Below, one piece after another: positions 31,335-41,606 of a DNA stretch of 44,213 nt. Position 1 is the stretch's first letter. The number at the start of each line of letters is the position of its first letter. The notes beneath the pieces are model-generated. The model was not told where the DNA came from, searched no databases, and saw only the letters and a list, made by a program, of their open reading frames with translations. The position numbers and the translations under genes are program-made. The DNA comes from Bacteroidaceae bacterium (GTDB lineage Bacteria > Bacteroidota > Bacteroidia > Bacteroidales > Bacteroidaceae): NCBI GenBank assembly GCA_024401185.1, contig JAKSLO010000008.1, positions 1-44,213 on the forward strand, given 5' to 3'.

Positions 31335-33474
31335 GTTGTGTCTTGCTGTAATTCTGATGGCAATGTGTACGACCGTTTCCGCTCAGAAGAATTTGACACT
31401 CAATGACGTGTTGGGTAGTGGTAATAACGCCCATAACCTGCGTCCTGAGAATCGATACACCCAGTGGTGGGGCAATACACTTGTTGAGACCACGCCAGAT
31501 GAGGTCAAGAATCTCTTGACAGGTGAAACCATCGTCAGTGTGCAGCAAGTGCTTGCAGCCTTGCACTTGCAAGAAAAGGGTAGCATCAACGGACATTATC
31601 TGTCGTTCCCTTATGCCAATCAAACCATAGTGCGGGCTTCTTTAGGCCGCCGTTGCATAGAAGTCAATTTCAAGACCGGTACGGTAACCTTAGACTGTAT
31701 GCTTCCCGAAGGTGCTGCCAATAGCGATTTCAACTTGGTGAGCAAGTACACCGCCTATACCATCCAAGGCAATCTGTATGTGATGGATGCAAAAGGCAAT
31801 TCGCAGCAAGTTAGCAGAGATGGCAGTACCGATGGCTCAGACAACATCGTCTATGGAACCAGTGTACATCGTGACGAGTTTGGCATCACCAAGGGCACGT
31901 TCTGGAGTCCTGATGGCCAGCAACTTGCTTTCTATCGCATGGATCAAAGCATGGTGCCCAGCTATCCACAAGTCAATATATTCTCGCGTATCAGCGAAAC
32001 TTATACCGACCATTATCCAATGGCTGGCGAGACAAGTCATCAGGTAAAAGTGGGCATCTACAACGTACAGACACAGAAGACTGTGTGGCTTGACCTTGAA
32101 GGTGCGTCCGATGACTATCATACCAATATCTCTTGGGCACCCGATGGAAAGACCATCTATGTCTTTGAGTTGAACCGCGACCAAAACGACATGCGCCTTG
32201 TGGCATACGATGCTGAGACTGGAAAAAGTCTGCACACTGTGTTGCAGGAGTGTGATGATAAGTATGTGGAGCCAATGAACGGACTTGATTTTTTGCCATG
32301 GGATGCCACAAAAGCCATAATGCAAAGTCAGCGTGATGGGTACAATCATCTGTATCTGCTCGACCTGAAAACTGATAAGCTGACGCAGATTACTTGTGGT
32401 AAATGGGTTGTGCAGAAGTTTGTTGGATTCAATACGAAGGACAAGACCATTATTTACCAAGGCAATGAGAGTGATCCACGTCGCAGTTGCATTTACAGCA
32501 TTAGTGTGAAGGGTGGTAAGTTAACCCTTATAGGCGAAAATGATGGTGTACATAGTGCCGAACTTAGTGCTGATGGACAGCAAGTGTTGGATCGGTACAC
32601 CTCGCCCACAGTGCCTCGCAGCATCAACTTGCTGAGCACCAAGACGGGTAAGGGCAAGAACCTCTTCACGGCTACCGATCGTTGGGCAGAACTGGGGTAT
32701 AACATTCCTGAGATAACGAGTGGAAGCATCAAGGCTGCCGATGGTGTAACTGATCTTTACTATCGAATGGTAAAGCCCATTGACTTCGATCCCTCGAAGA
32801 AATATCCTACCGTCATCTACGTCTATGGCGGTCCGCACGCCCACAACGTGGAGGCCTCTTGGCACTGGGGCTTGCGTGGTTGGGAGGCTTATATGGCCAC
32901 CAAGGGTTATCTGCTCTTTATTCTTGATAATCGCGGCAGTGAGTGGCGCGGCAAGGACTTCGAACAGGCCACTTTCCGTCAGTTGGGCGAGATTGAGATG
33001 CAAGACCAAATGGAAGGCGTGAAATATCTGAGGTCTTTGCCTTATGTGGATGCAGACCGCATGGGTGTGCATGGCTGGAGTTATGGCGGATTCATGACGA
33101 CCAATTTGATGTGTTCATACCCTGATGTTTTCAAGGTCGGTGTGGCAGGTGGTCCTGTCATCGACTGGAAATATTATGAGGTAATGTATGGAGAGCGTTA
33201 TATGGACACTCCTCAAACTAATCCAATGGGCTACGAAAAGTGCAGTTTGGTGAACAAGGCCAAAAACCTGAAAGGTCGTTTGCAGATTATATATGGTTAT
33301 AATGACCCAACTTGTGTACCACAACATACGTTGTCGTTCATCAATGCCTGCGTGAATGCTAGTACACAACCAGACCTTTTTACCTATCCCGGTGAAGGCC
33401 ATAATATGCGAGGAATCAAACAGATTCATTTGCATGAGAGGATTACAAGGTATTTTGAGGACTACCTCAAATAG
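31321..33474 (+). CDS. S9-family prolyl oligopeptidase, dipeptidyl peptidase IV type
   Basis: 717 residues from ATG 31321 (or the next ATG, 31324); an open frame runs upstream through the antisense-like frame of the methyltransferase tail but only from here does a signal peptide (LAVILMAMCTTVSAQ) sit at the N terminus. A beta-propeller domain (about 60-460) precedes the alpha/beta hydrolase domain with Ser587 (HGWSYGGF), Asp662 (GYNDPTC) and His694 (GEGHNM). It removes X-Pro dipeptides from peptides in the periplasm. A heptamer array starts inside its stop codon. Confidence 0.92.
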   Translation: MMKIKLCLAVILMAMCTTVSAQKNLTLNDVLGSGNNAHNLRPENRYTQWWGNTLVETTPDEVKNLLTGETIVSVQQVLAALHLQEKGSINGHYLSFPYANQTIVRASLGRRCIEVNFKTGTVTLDCMLPEGAANSDFNLVSKYTAYTIQGNLYVMDAKGNSQQVSRDGSTDGSDNIVYGTSVHRDEFGITKGTFWSPDGQQLAFYRMDQSMVPSYPQVNIFSRISETYTDHYPMAGETSHQVKVGIYNVQTQKTVWLDLEGASDDYHTNISWAPDGKTIYVFELNRDQNDMRLVAYDAETGKSLHTVLQECDDKYVEPMNGLDFLPWDATKAIMQSQRDGYNHLYLLDLKTDKLTQITCGKWVVQKFVGFNTKDKTIIYQGNESDPRRSCIYSISVKGGKLTLIGENDGVHSAELSADGQQVLDRYTSPTVPRSINLLSTKTGKGKNLFTATDRWAELGYNIPEITSGSIKAADGVTDLYYRMVKPIDFDPSKKYPTVIYVYGGPHAHNVEASWHWGLRGWEAYMATKGYLLFILDNRGSEWRGKDFEQATFRQLGEIEMQDQMEGVKYLRSLPYVDADRMGVHGWSYGGFMTTNLMCSYPDVFKVGVAGGPVIDWKYYEVMYGERYMDTPQTNPMGYEKCSLVNKAKNLKGRLQIIYGYNDPTCVPQHTLSFINACVNASTQPDLFTYPGEGHNMRGIKQIHLHERITRYFEDYLK

Positions 33475-33505
33475 TTCATAGTTCACAGTACATAGTTCAT
33501 AGTTG
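33471..33505 (+). repeat. 7-bp tandem array starting at the DPP IV stop codon
   Basis: ATAGTTC, ATAGTTC, ACAGTAC, ATAGTTC, ATAGTTG in exact 7-bp register. The DPP IV stop codon TAG (33472-33474) is part of the first unit. It has the same unit and orientation as the array at 12829-12856. Confidence 0.92.
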
Positions 33506-33581
33506 GTACGTTGTTTTCAATTCCTTATTAAGAGTTTAACTGCGTCCAATTTGTTGAAAAAGATTAATAATAAGAAAAGAC

Positions 33582-34886
33582 ATGAAGATATTATTGTTAG
33601 GAAGCGGCGGCCGTGAGCACGCTTTAGCTTGGAAGATTTCGCAGAGTCCCAAAGTGGAGAAACTGTATGTTGCTCCTGGTAATGCAGGAACAGCAGGAAT
33701 GGTTTGTGCAGGTTGCACATGCACTCCTCAATGTGTGTCTGAGAATGTAGCCATGAAGGCAGATGATTTCGATGCTATCAAGGCATTCGTGCTTGAAAAG
33801 TCTGTTAATATGGTTGTGGTGGGTCCCGAAGATCCATTGGTAAAGGGTGTTTACGACTATTTTGTCGCTGATGAGCAATTAAAGAACATTCCTGTCATTG
33901 GTCCTTCCAAGCAAGGTGCGGTACTTGAAGGCTCAAAGGATTTTGCCAAAGGTTTCATGCAGCGTCATAACATTCCCACTGCAGCATACCAAACCTTTAC
34001 GAGTGAGACTTTAGAAGAAGGCAAGGCTTTCCTGAAGACATTGAAGGCTCCCTACGTGCTGAAGGCCGATGGTCTTTGCGCAGGTAAGGGTGTACTTATC
34101 CTTCCTACTCTTGAAGAGGCAGGGAAAGAACTTGAGGAGATGCTGGGCGGTATGTTTGGTGGAGCCAGCAGTCGTGTGGTCATCGAAGAGTTTATGAGCG
34201 GTATAGAGTGCAGCGTGTTTGTGCTTACTGATGGTAAGGACTATGTCATCTTGCCTGAGGCTAAGGACTACAAGCGTATTGGAGAGCACGATACTGGTTT
34301 GAACACTGGTGGAATGGGCTCGGTTAGTCCTGTTCCCTTTGCCGACAAGGAGTGGATGAAGAAGGTCGAGGATCGCATTATCCGTCCCACAGTAGATGGT
34401 CTGTCTGCAGAAAACATCGTGTACAAGGGATTCATCTTCTTCGGCCTGATCAATGTGGATGGTGAGCCTAAGGTTATTGAATACAATGTGCGTATGGGCG
34501 ACCCCGAAACAGAGACTGTCATGCTTCGTATAAAGAGTGACTTGGTAGATTTGCTTGAGGGTGTAGCAACTCAGACTTTGAGTGAGAAGACCATCGAGTT
34601 TGATGATCGCAGCGCGGTTTGCGTGATGCTTGTAAGTGGAGGCTATCCTGAGGCATACGAGAAGGGATTCCCTATTTCTGGTATTGAGAATGTTGAAGGC
34701 AGCATCGTGTTCCATGCTGGTACCGCTTTGAAAGATGGAAACGTAGTGACGGCAGGTGGACGTGTCATTGCTGTGAGCAGCTATGGTAAAGACAAGGCCG
34801 AAGCTTTGCAGAAGAGTTTCCAGGAAGCACAAAAGATTCAGTTTGAGAAGAAGTATTTCCGTAGCGATATTGGAGCAGACTTGTAA
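33582..34886 (+). CDS. purD: Phosphoribosylamine-glycine ligase
   Basis: A 434-residue ATP-grasp enzyme: N-terminal domain [17 protein letters not shown], then [20 protein letters not shown]-grasp core with [14 protein letters not shown] (the lysine-loop), [14 protein letters not shown] and GGMGSVSP; C-terminal [10 protein letters not shown] metal site. It makes glycinamide ribonucleotide, the second step of purine synthesis. Length is typical. It lies 15 bases before a membrane-protein gene. No obvious TAnnTTTG box is seen in the 76 bases between the repeat array and the start. Confidence 0.95.
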   Translation: MKILLLGSGGREHALAWKISQSPKVEKLYVAPGNAGTAGMVCAGCTCTPQCVSENVAMKADDFDAIKAFVLEKSVNMVVVGPEDPLVKGVYDYFVADEQLKNIPVIGPSKQGAVLEGSKDFAKGFMQRHNIPTAAYQTFTSETLEEGKAFLKTLKAPYVLKADGLCAGKGVLILPTLEEAGKELEEMLGGMFGGASSRVVIEEFMSGIECSVFVLTDGKDYVILPEAKDYKRIGEHDTGLNTGGMGSVSPVPFADKEWMKKVEDRIIRPTVDGLSAENIVYKGFIFFGLINVDGEPKVIEYNVRMGDPETETVMLRIKSDLVDLLEGVATQTLSEKTIEFDDRSAVCVMLVSGGYPEAYEKGFPISGIENVEGSIVFHAGTALKDGNVVTAGGRVIAVSSYGKDKAEALQKSFQEAQKIQFEKKYFRSDIGADL

Positions 34887-34901
34887 CAGACCTTCGGACG
34901 A

Positions 34902-35873
34902 ATGAGAAAAGAGCGATTACAAAACCACATCTCGGGCAGTGTTTTCACATTGCCCGTATGTGCGTTTATAACTTGCGTGCTGTGGTGGTTTCCATTCACC
35001 AGTAGTACCGGTTCTTTGTTCGATCGTTTGAATTTCGACCAGTCTCATTTTGCATCATTAGCATTGGTAGCCCTTACTGCCTATGTGCTGATTGAGATGA
35101 ACAATGTAAACATACTCATTAGGATACGAACCCGAATGGTATCGTCTATATGGCTCGTTTCTGCGGCAGTAATTGAATCTTTTCATAATTACTCTGCGGG
35201 ACTTGTGGCAGCATTCTTTTTGGCTTTGGCATTTCACCTGAAGTTTTCCACGTACCAGCATCGTGATTGTCAGGCATCTACTTTCCATTATGCAGTTGCA
35301 ATAGGTATAGCTAGTATATTTGTTCCATTCTGCGTGGCCTTGTTGCCTTTGTTTTTGTGGCATCAGACGTTTTTTCTGCGTAGTATGTCGTTACGTTCGT
35401 TATGTGCAGCCATTGTGGGTTTCCTTTTTCCGTGGATTCTTTGGGTGAGTTACTGTGTGTATAAGGAAGATTATACTTACCTGACAGAATGGGTGGGCCA
35501 ACTTACTACCTATTATCCTATCCAGGTGTCCTCTTACGCACAACTCACTTACCATCAGATTGCCTCATGGGGGATTGTGTCCTTGTTTACATTTATTGGA
35601 GCCATTCATTATTTAAGCACAACTTATTATGATAAGATTCAAGTGCGAATGATGCTTTACTCCTTTGTCATCATTTTCTTCTTTGTCGAGGCATTTATTG
35701 CACTTCAACCTCAACATTTAGACGTGATGCTTCCCATGCTAATGGTGGCTGGAGCTCCTCTTATGGCACATTTTTATGCCCTTACGAAGTCGTGGTTTAC
35801 CAGCTCCATTTTCGTTTTGTCGGTCATGGCATATATTGCTTTGGGGTATTTTAACCTGTTTAGTCAGATATAG
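34902..35873 (+). CDS. Polytopic membrane protein of unknown function
   Basis: A 323-residue protein with about eight or nine hydrophobic helices (for example ASLALVALTAYVLIEM, IVGFLFPWILWVSYCVY, MLYSFVIIFFFVEAFIAL) and no signal peptide other than the first helix. Loops are short; a lysine/histidine-rich turn follows the third helix. I recognise no family; it resembles uncharacterised Bacteroidales inner-membrane proteins near purD. It is 15 bases after purD and 3 bases before the YqaA-type gene, so co-transcription is likely. Confidence 0.75.
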   Translation: MRKERLQNHISGSVFTLPVCAFITCVLWWFPFTSSTGSLFDRLNFDQSHFASLALVALTAYVLIEMNNVNILIRIRTRMVSSIWLVSAAVIESFHNYSAGLVAAFFLALAFHLKFSTYQHRDCQASTFHYAVAIGIASIFVPFCVALLPLFLWHQTFFLRSMSLRSLCAAIVGFLFPWILWVSYCVYKEDYTYLTEWVGQLTTYYPIQVSSYAQLTYHQIASWGIVSLFTFIGAIHYLSTTYYDKIQVRMMLYSFVIIFFFVEAFIALQPQHLDVMLPMLMVAGAPLMAHFYALTKSWFTSSIFVLSVMAYIALGYFNLFSQI

Positions 35874-35876
35874 GCT

Positions 35877-36329
35877 ATGGATGGTTTTATAGACTTTCTT
35901 TTGCAAAATGGCTATATTGGCATGTTCATGGCGGCCTTCATTGCTGGTAGCGTGTTTCCTTTCAGCAGTGAACTGGTACTTGGTGCATTGCTGAAAATGG
36001 GTGAATTAGACCCGATGCTTCTTTTCATTTATGCCACTGTGGGTAATGTAGGAGGCAGTATGTTCAACTATGGAATTGGTCGATTGGGCAAGCCTTCGTG
36101 GAGAGAGAGACTGATGCCCAGGGATCCTTCTAAGCGGGAGCGCCAAGAACGCCTTATTCAAAAATATGGTGCGTGGGCAGGCGTACTTTGCTTTATTCCC
36201 ATATTGGGTAGTGCCATTGCGGTGCTAATGGGCTATATGCGCTTTAACCCCTGGATATCACTCATAGCCATTTTCATAGGTAAGGCCACGCGTTATGCCA
36301 TTCTCGTCTATGCGGTTTCTGCAATATAG
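35877..36329 (+). CDS. YqaA-family DedA/VTT-type membrane protein
   Basis: A 150-residue protein of the SNARE-associated/DedA (VTT) group, YqaA branch. N-terminal re-entrant region GSVFPFSSELVLGALLKMG with the conserved Glu in SSELV; then GNVGGSMFNYGIGRLGK, and a C-terminal part with ERLIQKYGAWAGVLCFIPILGSAIAVLMG and a last helix with RYAILVYAV. Relatives act in membrane lipid homeostasis or flipping. It follows the membrane-protein gene by 3 bases. Confidence 0.85.
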   Translation: MDGFIDFLLQNGYIGMFMAAFIAGSVFPFSSELVLGALLKMGELDPMLLFIYATVGNVGGSMFNYGIGRLGKPSWRERLMPRDPSKRERQERLIQKYGAWAGVLCFIPILGSAIAVLMGYMRFNPWISLIAIFIGKATRYAILVYAVSAI

Positions 36330-36374
36330 AATTAGGTAACGACACCATAAATAATGTCAAAATACCTTAATTTC

Positions 36375-36405
36375 TTGCATTTGTGGAAGAATTGAACTAA
36401 TTTTG
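36375..36405 (+). promoter_or_regulatory. Promoter of the GT117-type gene
   Basis: TTG (36375-36377), 20 bases, TAATTTTG (36398-36405). Predicted start near 36412, leader about 33 bases. Confidence 0.65.
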
Positions 36406-36444
36406 CAATCTAAAAGCATACATAATAAAAACTAACAATAAAAA

Positions 36445-39400
36445 ATGAAACGTTTCAGATTAGTAGACAACTTGATGGGTTGGCTTATTTTTGCTGTGGC
36501 TGCGTTTACGTATTGCAGTACCATCGAGCCAACGGCAAGTTTCTGGGATTGTCCTGAGTTCATCACTACAGGATTTAAGTTGGAGGTCGGTCATCCACCA
36601 GGCGCCCCCTTCTTTATGCTTACAGCAAATCTTTTTTCTCAGTTGGTAAGCAACCCTGATAGTGTGGCAATGATGGTTAACATAATGTCTGCCTTGTTCA
36701 GCGCGTTATGTATCATGTGTCTTTATTGGACAATTTCACATTTCACACGAAAATTGATTTGCCGTGAGCAGTATGCCAGCAATGGAAAGTTGGATGTGGA
36801 GATGACCACAGCGCAACTAATAACCACTCAAGCAAGTGCAACGGTGGGTGCCTTGGCATATTGCTGGAGTGATACTTTTTGGTTCTCTGCAGTCGAGGGT
36901 GAGGTGTATGCCTACTCTTCATTGTTCACAGCACTTGTAGTATGGTTGATGCTCAAGTGGGAAGATCATGCCGACGAACCTCACAGTGACCGCTGGCTTA
37001 TCCTAATTGCCTATATGACAGGACTTAGTGTGGGCGTGCATTTGCTCAACTTGTTGTGCTTGCCTGCTTTGGTTCTTATCTATTACTATCGTAAATACCC
37101 AAATGCCAACCTCAAGGGGTCTCTCATGGCGCTTCTTATCAGTTTCGGCTTGATAGTTGTTGTGCTTTATGGCATTGTGCCTGGCATCGTCAAAGTGGGT
37201 GGCTGGTTTGAACTCTTGTTCGTCAATGGCATGGGCTTCAGTTTTAATACTGGTCTTATCGTCTATATCTTCCTTTTGGTCAGCGTTGTACTATGGGCCA
37301 TCTGGGAGTCGAATAAAGGAAAGAGCAAGATGCGTGGCAATGTGGCTTACCTTCTCAGCGTGGGCATGCTTGGAATTCCTTTCTTTGGACATGGCACTTC
37401 AAGCGTAGTCTATGGCATTTTGTTGCTTGGTGTTTTGGCAGTTTGCCTTTGGTGGGGTAATCTTGTAACAGCCCGCTTTAAAAACACTTCTCTGCTTTGT
37501 ATGCTTACCATAATGATTGGTTACAGTTCGTATGCAGTCATTGTGATCCGCAGTAGTGCCAACACACCTATGGACCAGAACTCCCCTGAGGATATTTTCA
37601 CCCTTGGTCAGTATCTCAGCCGTGAGCAGTATGGTGAGCGTCCCTTGTTCTTCGGACAGGTTTACAACTCGCCCTTGGAGTGGGATGCCAATGGTAATCC
37701 TGTAAGTTCAGAAGGTGGTGCTGTTTATCAGCGCAAGGAGAAAGCATCACCTGACGAGCCTGACCGTTATGAGGTAGTGCGTCATGACATCGACTACAAG
37801 TACCAGGTCAATATGCTTTTCCCTCGTATGTATAGTGATCGCCATCAAGGTGCTTATGAGAGTTTGTTGGGTGGCATTGAAGGACGCATGGTAACTGTGA
37901 CTGAGCGTGACGGCTCGACACATCAGCTTAAGGTTCCCACTTTCTGGGAGAATCTTAAGTTCTTCTTCAGCTACCAGATTAACTACATGTATATGCGTTA
38001 TTTCATGTGGAACTTCGCCGGTCGCCAAAATGACATTCAGGGTAATGGTGAGTTAGAGCATGGCAACTGGCTTACGGGTATATCCTTCATTGACAACGCT
38101 CGTCTGGGAGATCAAGATATGCTTCCTGATGATTTGAAGAACAACAAGGGACACAATGTGTATTATTGCTTGCCTTTGATACTTGGTCTTATTGGTTTGT
38201 TCTGGCAAATCATGCGTAGTCAGGAGAGCGTAAAACAGTTCTGGGTGGTTTTCTTCCTGTTCTTCATGACAGGTCTGGCAATCGTCATCTACCTGAACCA
38301 AACTCCCCAACAGCCTCGTGAACGTGACTATGCTTATGCCGGTTCGTTCTACGCGTTTGCCATCTGGATCGGTTTGGGCGTAGCGGCCATTACCGACTAC
38401 CTTAATAAGCTCTTAAAGAAAAAGCCCATGGTGGCTGCTATTGTACCTGCTATTTGTGTGGCAGTTCCTATTCAAATGGCAGCACAAAACTGGGACGACC
38501 ACGATCGTAGTGACCGTTATATGTGTCGTGACTTTGGCCAGAACTACCTTATGTCGCTTAGTGAGAAGGGTAACCCCATCATCTTCACTAACGGTGATAA
38601 TGATACCTTCCCTCTTTGGTACAATCAGGAAACTGAAGGTTTCCGTACTGATGCTCGTGTTTGCAATCTTTCTTATCTGCAGACAGATTGGTACATTGAC
38701 CAGATGAAGCGTCCTGCTTACGACTCACCCAGCGTGCCTATCTCATGGAAGCGTTTGCAGTATGTCTCTGGCACCAATGAAGGTATATACGTTTATCCTG
38801 GTGTCCTTGACGATGTACTCAAACAGTTGAACGACATGGGCTTCAGCGAGGAACGTATGCGTCAGACCTTCGGTGACAATCCTTATGACCTCCGCAATAT
38901 TATGGATAAGTGGGTACTTAATAATGATCCCGACCTCAATGATATCAAGCGTACTTTGCAGCTTGTTGACGAGACGGGTGAGCCTTTGCCCATTATTCCT
39001 ACAGATAGCATTACCTTCAAGGTCGATGCCGAGGCTGTAAAGAAGAGTGGCATGATGGTTGCTGCCGATAGCATTCCCGAGCAGATGAATCTCTCGCTTA
39101 AGGGACGTCGTGTCATCTACAAGAGTGAAATGATGATGTACGATATGTTGGCAGGCTGTAATTGGGAACGTCCCATGTACGTAGCCGTTACAGTAGGCAG
39201 CGAGAACTATGGCTCGTTGGGCGACAATTTCGTACAGGAGGGCTTGGCTTATCGTATTACTCCTTTCAACACAAAGGCTTCGGGTAAGCGTCTCGATGCA
39301 GAGAAGATGTACGATAACCTGATGAACAAGTTCAAATATGGTGGTCTTGAGAAGACTGGAATCTATATCGACGAGACTGTGATGCGTATGTGCAAGACTC

Positions 39401-39825
39401 ATCGTCGCATGTTCTCTCAGCTTGTGCAGCAACTCGTCAAGGAGGGTAAGCTTGATAAAACTGCCAAGTTGCTGGCCAAGTGTGAGGAGGTAATACCTGC
39501 TTACAATGTTCCTCATAGCTATGATAGTGGTAGTGTGGATCTGGCTAATGCATGGTTTGCCATTGGCAAGAAGGCAGAGGGAGAGAAGATTCTGACGGCC
39601 ATTATCGATAATCTTCGTCAGTATGTCGATTGGTATCTCTCGTTGGATGACAACTTCTTTATCGGAAGTTCCGATGAGTGTCGTTATTATATGTATCAGT
39701 ATAGTGCAGCCATCGATGCCCTTGAGAAGTCGGGTTCTGACAAGTTCAAGGAACACAATGCTGCATTTGAGATGCGTTACGACTCTATGGCACAACGCCT
39801 TGTTCGTTTGAAGTTGATTGATTAA
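36445..39825 (+). CDS. GT117/DUF2723 large membrane glycosyltransferase-like protein
   Basis: An 1126-residue inner-membrane protein. The N-terminal DUF2723 domain (first 160 residues) has TASFWDCPEFITTGFKLEVG and GHPPGAPFF, the acidic-residue motif of dolichol-mannose/GT-C-like transferases; about 11-13 membrane helices run to about residue 680. A large outer domain (about 700-1020) and a TPR-like C terminus (VKEGKLDKTAKLLAKCEE) follow. This family is present across Bacteroidota and is grouped with protein O-mannosyltransferase-like GT117; a role in surface protein O-glycosylation is inferred, not shown. It has its own promoter and is followed by a polysaccharide deacetylase gene. Confidence 0.85.
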   Translation: MKRFRLVDNLMGWLIFAVAAFTYCSTIEPTASFWDCPEFITTGFKLEVGHPPGAPFFMLTANLFSQLVSNPDSVAMMVNIMSALFSALCIMCLYWTISHFTRKLICREQYASNGKLDVEMTTAQLITTQASATVGALAYCWSDTFWFSAVEGEVYAYSSLFTALVVWLMLKWEDHADEPHSDRWLILIAYMTGLSVGVHLLNLLCLPALVLIYYYRKYPNANLKGSLMALLISFGLIVVVLYGIVPGIVKVGGWFELLFVNGMGFSFNTGLIVYIFLLVSVVLWAIWESNKGKSKMRGNVAYLLSVGMLGIPFFGHGTSSVVYGILLLGVLAVCLWWGNLVTARFKNTSLLCMLTIMIGYSSYAVIVIRSSANTPMDQNSPEDIFTLGQYLSREQYGERPLFFGQVYNSPLEWDANGNPVSSEGGAVYQRKEKASPDEPDRYEVVRHDIDYKYQVNMLFPRMYSDRHQGAYESLLGGIEGRMVTVTERDGSTHQLKVPTFWENLKFFFSYQINYMYMRYFMWNFAGRQNDIQGNGELEHGNWLTGISFIDNARLGDQDMLPDDLKNNKGHNVYYCLPLILGLIGLFWQIMRSQESVKQFWVVFFLFFMTGLAIVIYLNQTPQQPRERDYAYAGSFYAFAIWIGLGVAAITDYLNKLLKKKPMVAAIVPAICVAVPIQMAAQNWDDHDRSDRYMCRDFGQNYLMSLSEKGNPIIFTNGDNDTFPLWYNQETEGFRTDARVCNLSYLQTDWYIDQMKRPAYDSPSVPISWKRLQYVSGTNEGIYVYPGVLDDVLKQLNDMGFSEERMRQTFGDNPYDLRNIMDKWVLNNDPDLNDIKRTLQLVDETGEPLPIIPTDSITFKVDAEAVKKSGMMVAADSIPEQMNLSLKGRRVIYKSEMMMYDMLAGCNWERPMYVAVTVGSENYGSLGDNFVQEGLAYRITPFNTKASGKRLDAEKMYDNLMNKFKYGGLEKTGIYIDETVMRMCKTHRRMFSQLVQQLVKEGKLDKTAKLLAKCEEVIPAYNVPHSYDSGSVDLANAWFAIGKKAEGEKILTAIIDNLRQYVDWYLSLDDNFFIGSSDECRYYMYQYSAAIDALEKSGSDKFKEHNAAFEMRYDSMAQRLVRLKLID

Positions 39826-39950
39826 AGAAAAGAATATTCAGTTCTCCAAGCAAGGACGTACTACTTTTCGGTTTCTTCTAAGAATTGTTAGTGAGATCCG
39901 TTTTGTGGGCATTCGTTTGTGGTAACTGATAACCTTTTAATCAAATAAGA

Positions 39951-40562
39951 ATGTTTATCGAGCAACCGGCAATATACCTTCGATGGCTTTATCCAAAAGC
40001 TATTTGGAGGATGGATCATCGTCAGAGGGCAGTTTATCTGACCTTTGACGATGGCCCTATTCCTGAGGCTACCCCTTTCATTCTTGACACGCTTGACCGT
40101 TTCGGTATCAAAGCCACTTTTTTTATGGTGGGCGACAATGCACGCAAGTACCCTCATCTCCTTGAAGAGGTGCGTCGTCACGGTCATCGTATCGGCAACC
40201 ACACTTTCAACCATATTGGAGGTTTTAAGTGGTGGAGTTGGAAGTACCTCAAGAATGCCGAGCAAGCTAATGAATTGCTTCATACTGACCTTTTTCGTCC
40301 ACCTCATGGCTGGATGAAACCTTCGCAGTATGAGCGTCTAAGACGTCACTATCGTATTATTATGTGGGATCTTGTGACGCGTGACTACAGTAAATGGATG
40401 ACTCCTGAGGGCATTGTTGAAAATGTGAAGAAATATGCCCGTAATGGCAGTATCATCACCTTCCATGATTCTTTGAAAAGCATTGAGAAGCTTAAAAGTG
40501 CCCTTCCAGAATCTATCGAGTGGCTTAAAGAGCAAGGATATGAGTTCAAAGTGTTTGAATAG
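39951..40562 (+). CDS. Polysaccharide deacetylase (NodB/CE4 family)
   Basis: A 203-residue carbohydrate esterase domain with no signal peptide: TFDDGP (31-36, catalytic Asp and metal Asp), metal histidines in GNHTFNH (82-88, His84 and His88), RPPHG (116-120), and TFHDS near the end as the catalytic-His motif. It removes N-acetyl groups from amino sugars. The short length and missing signal suggest a cytoplasmic or membrane-associated glycan-intermediate role. It follows the GT117-type gene by 125 bases, in which I see nothing. Confidence 0.9.
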   Translation: MFIEQPAIYLRWLYPKAIWRMDHRQRAVYLTFDDGPIPEATPFILDTLDRFGIKATFFMVGDNARKYPHLLEEVRRHGHRIGNHTFNHIGGFKWWSWKYLKNAEQANELLHTDLFRPPHGWMKPSQYERLRRHYRIIMWDLVTRDYSKWMTPEGIVENVKKYARNGSIITFHDSLKSIEKLKSALPESIEWLKEQGYEFKVFE

Positions 40563-40590
40563 TGGGAATTAGTTTGAAAATTGATATTCT

Positions 40591-41571
40591 ATGAAAAAAA
40601 TATTAGTATTATGCCTGTCTGCTTTCGCACTTGCATCTTGCGGTGGTTCGCAGAAAAGTGATGATTCTGCCAATGATTCTGTTTCTACTTCGAAAAATCT
40701 CACAGAAAAGTCGGAAGGTAATAATGAACAAGGTGAAGATAATTACGCCATCTGGCAAATGGATAGTACTAAAGAGGTAAACTTTTTCACCTATGACCTT
40801 GCTGCTATGGAGGTGCGTGGACACGTTAGCAAGATAGAATTCTCTTTAAATGGTCTCGTAGTGAAATTCGACAAGAATGGACATCTTACTTCCTATGTCG
40901 ATGAATCAAGCAGTTTTCAGTTTGGCTATAATGACGACGGTTGTCTTAGCGTTTATGCTGTAGGTGCCGGGTCTTCTACTTATTCAATTAATCCAGAAAC
41001 TGATCTCCTTGCTTGCTATAGTGGCGGTGAGGGTGCCTATTCCTGGATCAACAATTACAGCTATGATGACAAAGGCAACCTTATCGAAATTGAATACAAC
41101 CTCTACGATAATGCAGAGAACAGCCAAGAAACATCGGTGGCCAAGGTTAAGGTGATTGCTGCCGACTCTCATGGCAATTGGATTAAACGTAAAGTGGGCG
41201 ACACCGTTCATACCCGTACAATCTCCTACTATCCCAATCCTTTAGGAGGTGATGAAGGCGCTTCTTCTGCCCGAAACGATATCAATCCTCTTGTGGATAA
41301 GTGTACTTTTATGGGTGCTATCGGTGGTGAGAAGAACTCCACTCTTAGCCTTGAAAATGGTACAGGAGCTTATTCCGTAAAAGGTGGTGAACGCATTGTT
41401 TATGCAGAGCGATTTTCTCCTTCAACGGGCCAGCTTGTCTTGGGTGCCTACCACAAGAATAAAGGCAATTCGATTGGTATGTTCGACGGCACTTTCAAAA
41501 ATGGTGTTTACAAGGGAGTCTTTGAAAACCACAATGGTGGAAAGGTAGATTTTGAACTGGTATTGAAATAA
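40591..41571 (+). CDS. Lipoprotein of unknown function with YD-like repeats
   Basis: A 326-residue lipoprotein (SAFALASCGGSQ, Cys17) with a long Ser/Asp/Asn-rich linker and then repeat-like elements (GHLTSYVDESSSFQFGYNDDG, SYDDKGNLIEIEYNLYD) resembling the YD/RHS-type beta strands found in Bacteroidota surface lipoproteins. A C-terminal region of about 90 residues (GNSIGMFDGTFKNGVYKGVF) has a MORN-like pattern. The specific family is not recognised. It begins 28 bases after the deacetylase gene and may be co-transcribed. Confidence 0.75.
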   Translation: MKKILVLCLSAFALASCGGSQKSDDSANDSVSTSKNLTEKSEGNNEQGEDNYAIWQMDSTKEVNFFTYDLAAMEVRGHVSKIEFSLNGLVVKFDKNGHLTSYVDESSSFQFGYNDDGCLSVYAVGAGSSTYSINPETDLLACYSGGEGAYSWINNYSYDDKGNLIEIEYNLYDNAENSQETSVAKVKVIAADSHGNWIKRKVGDTVHTRTISYYPNPLGGDEGASSARNDINPLVDKCTFMGAIGGEKNSTLSLENGTGAYSVKGGERIVYAERFSPSTGQLVLGAYHKNKGNSIGMFDGTFKNGVYKGVFENHNGGKVDFELVLK

Positions 41572-41606
41572 ACCGTTGTTTCATGTCTTTTTGAATATGC
41601 TTTTTT

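Noticed and set aside
38743..39795. 350-residue minus-strand open frame under the GT117-type gene
   Set aside because: Shadow of a long coding gene with biased codons; no recognisable domain.
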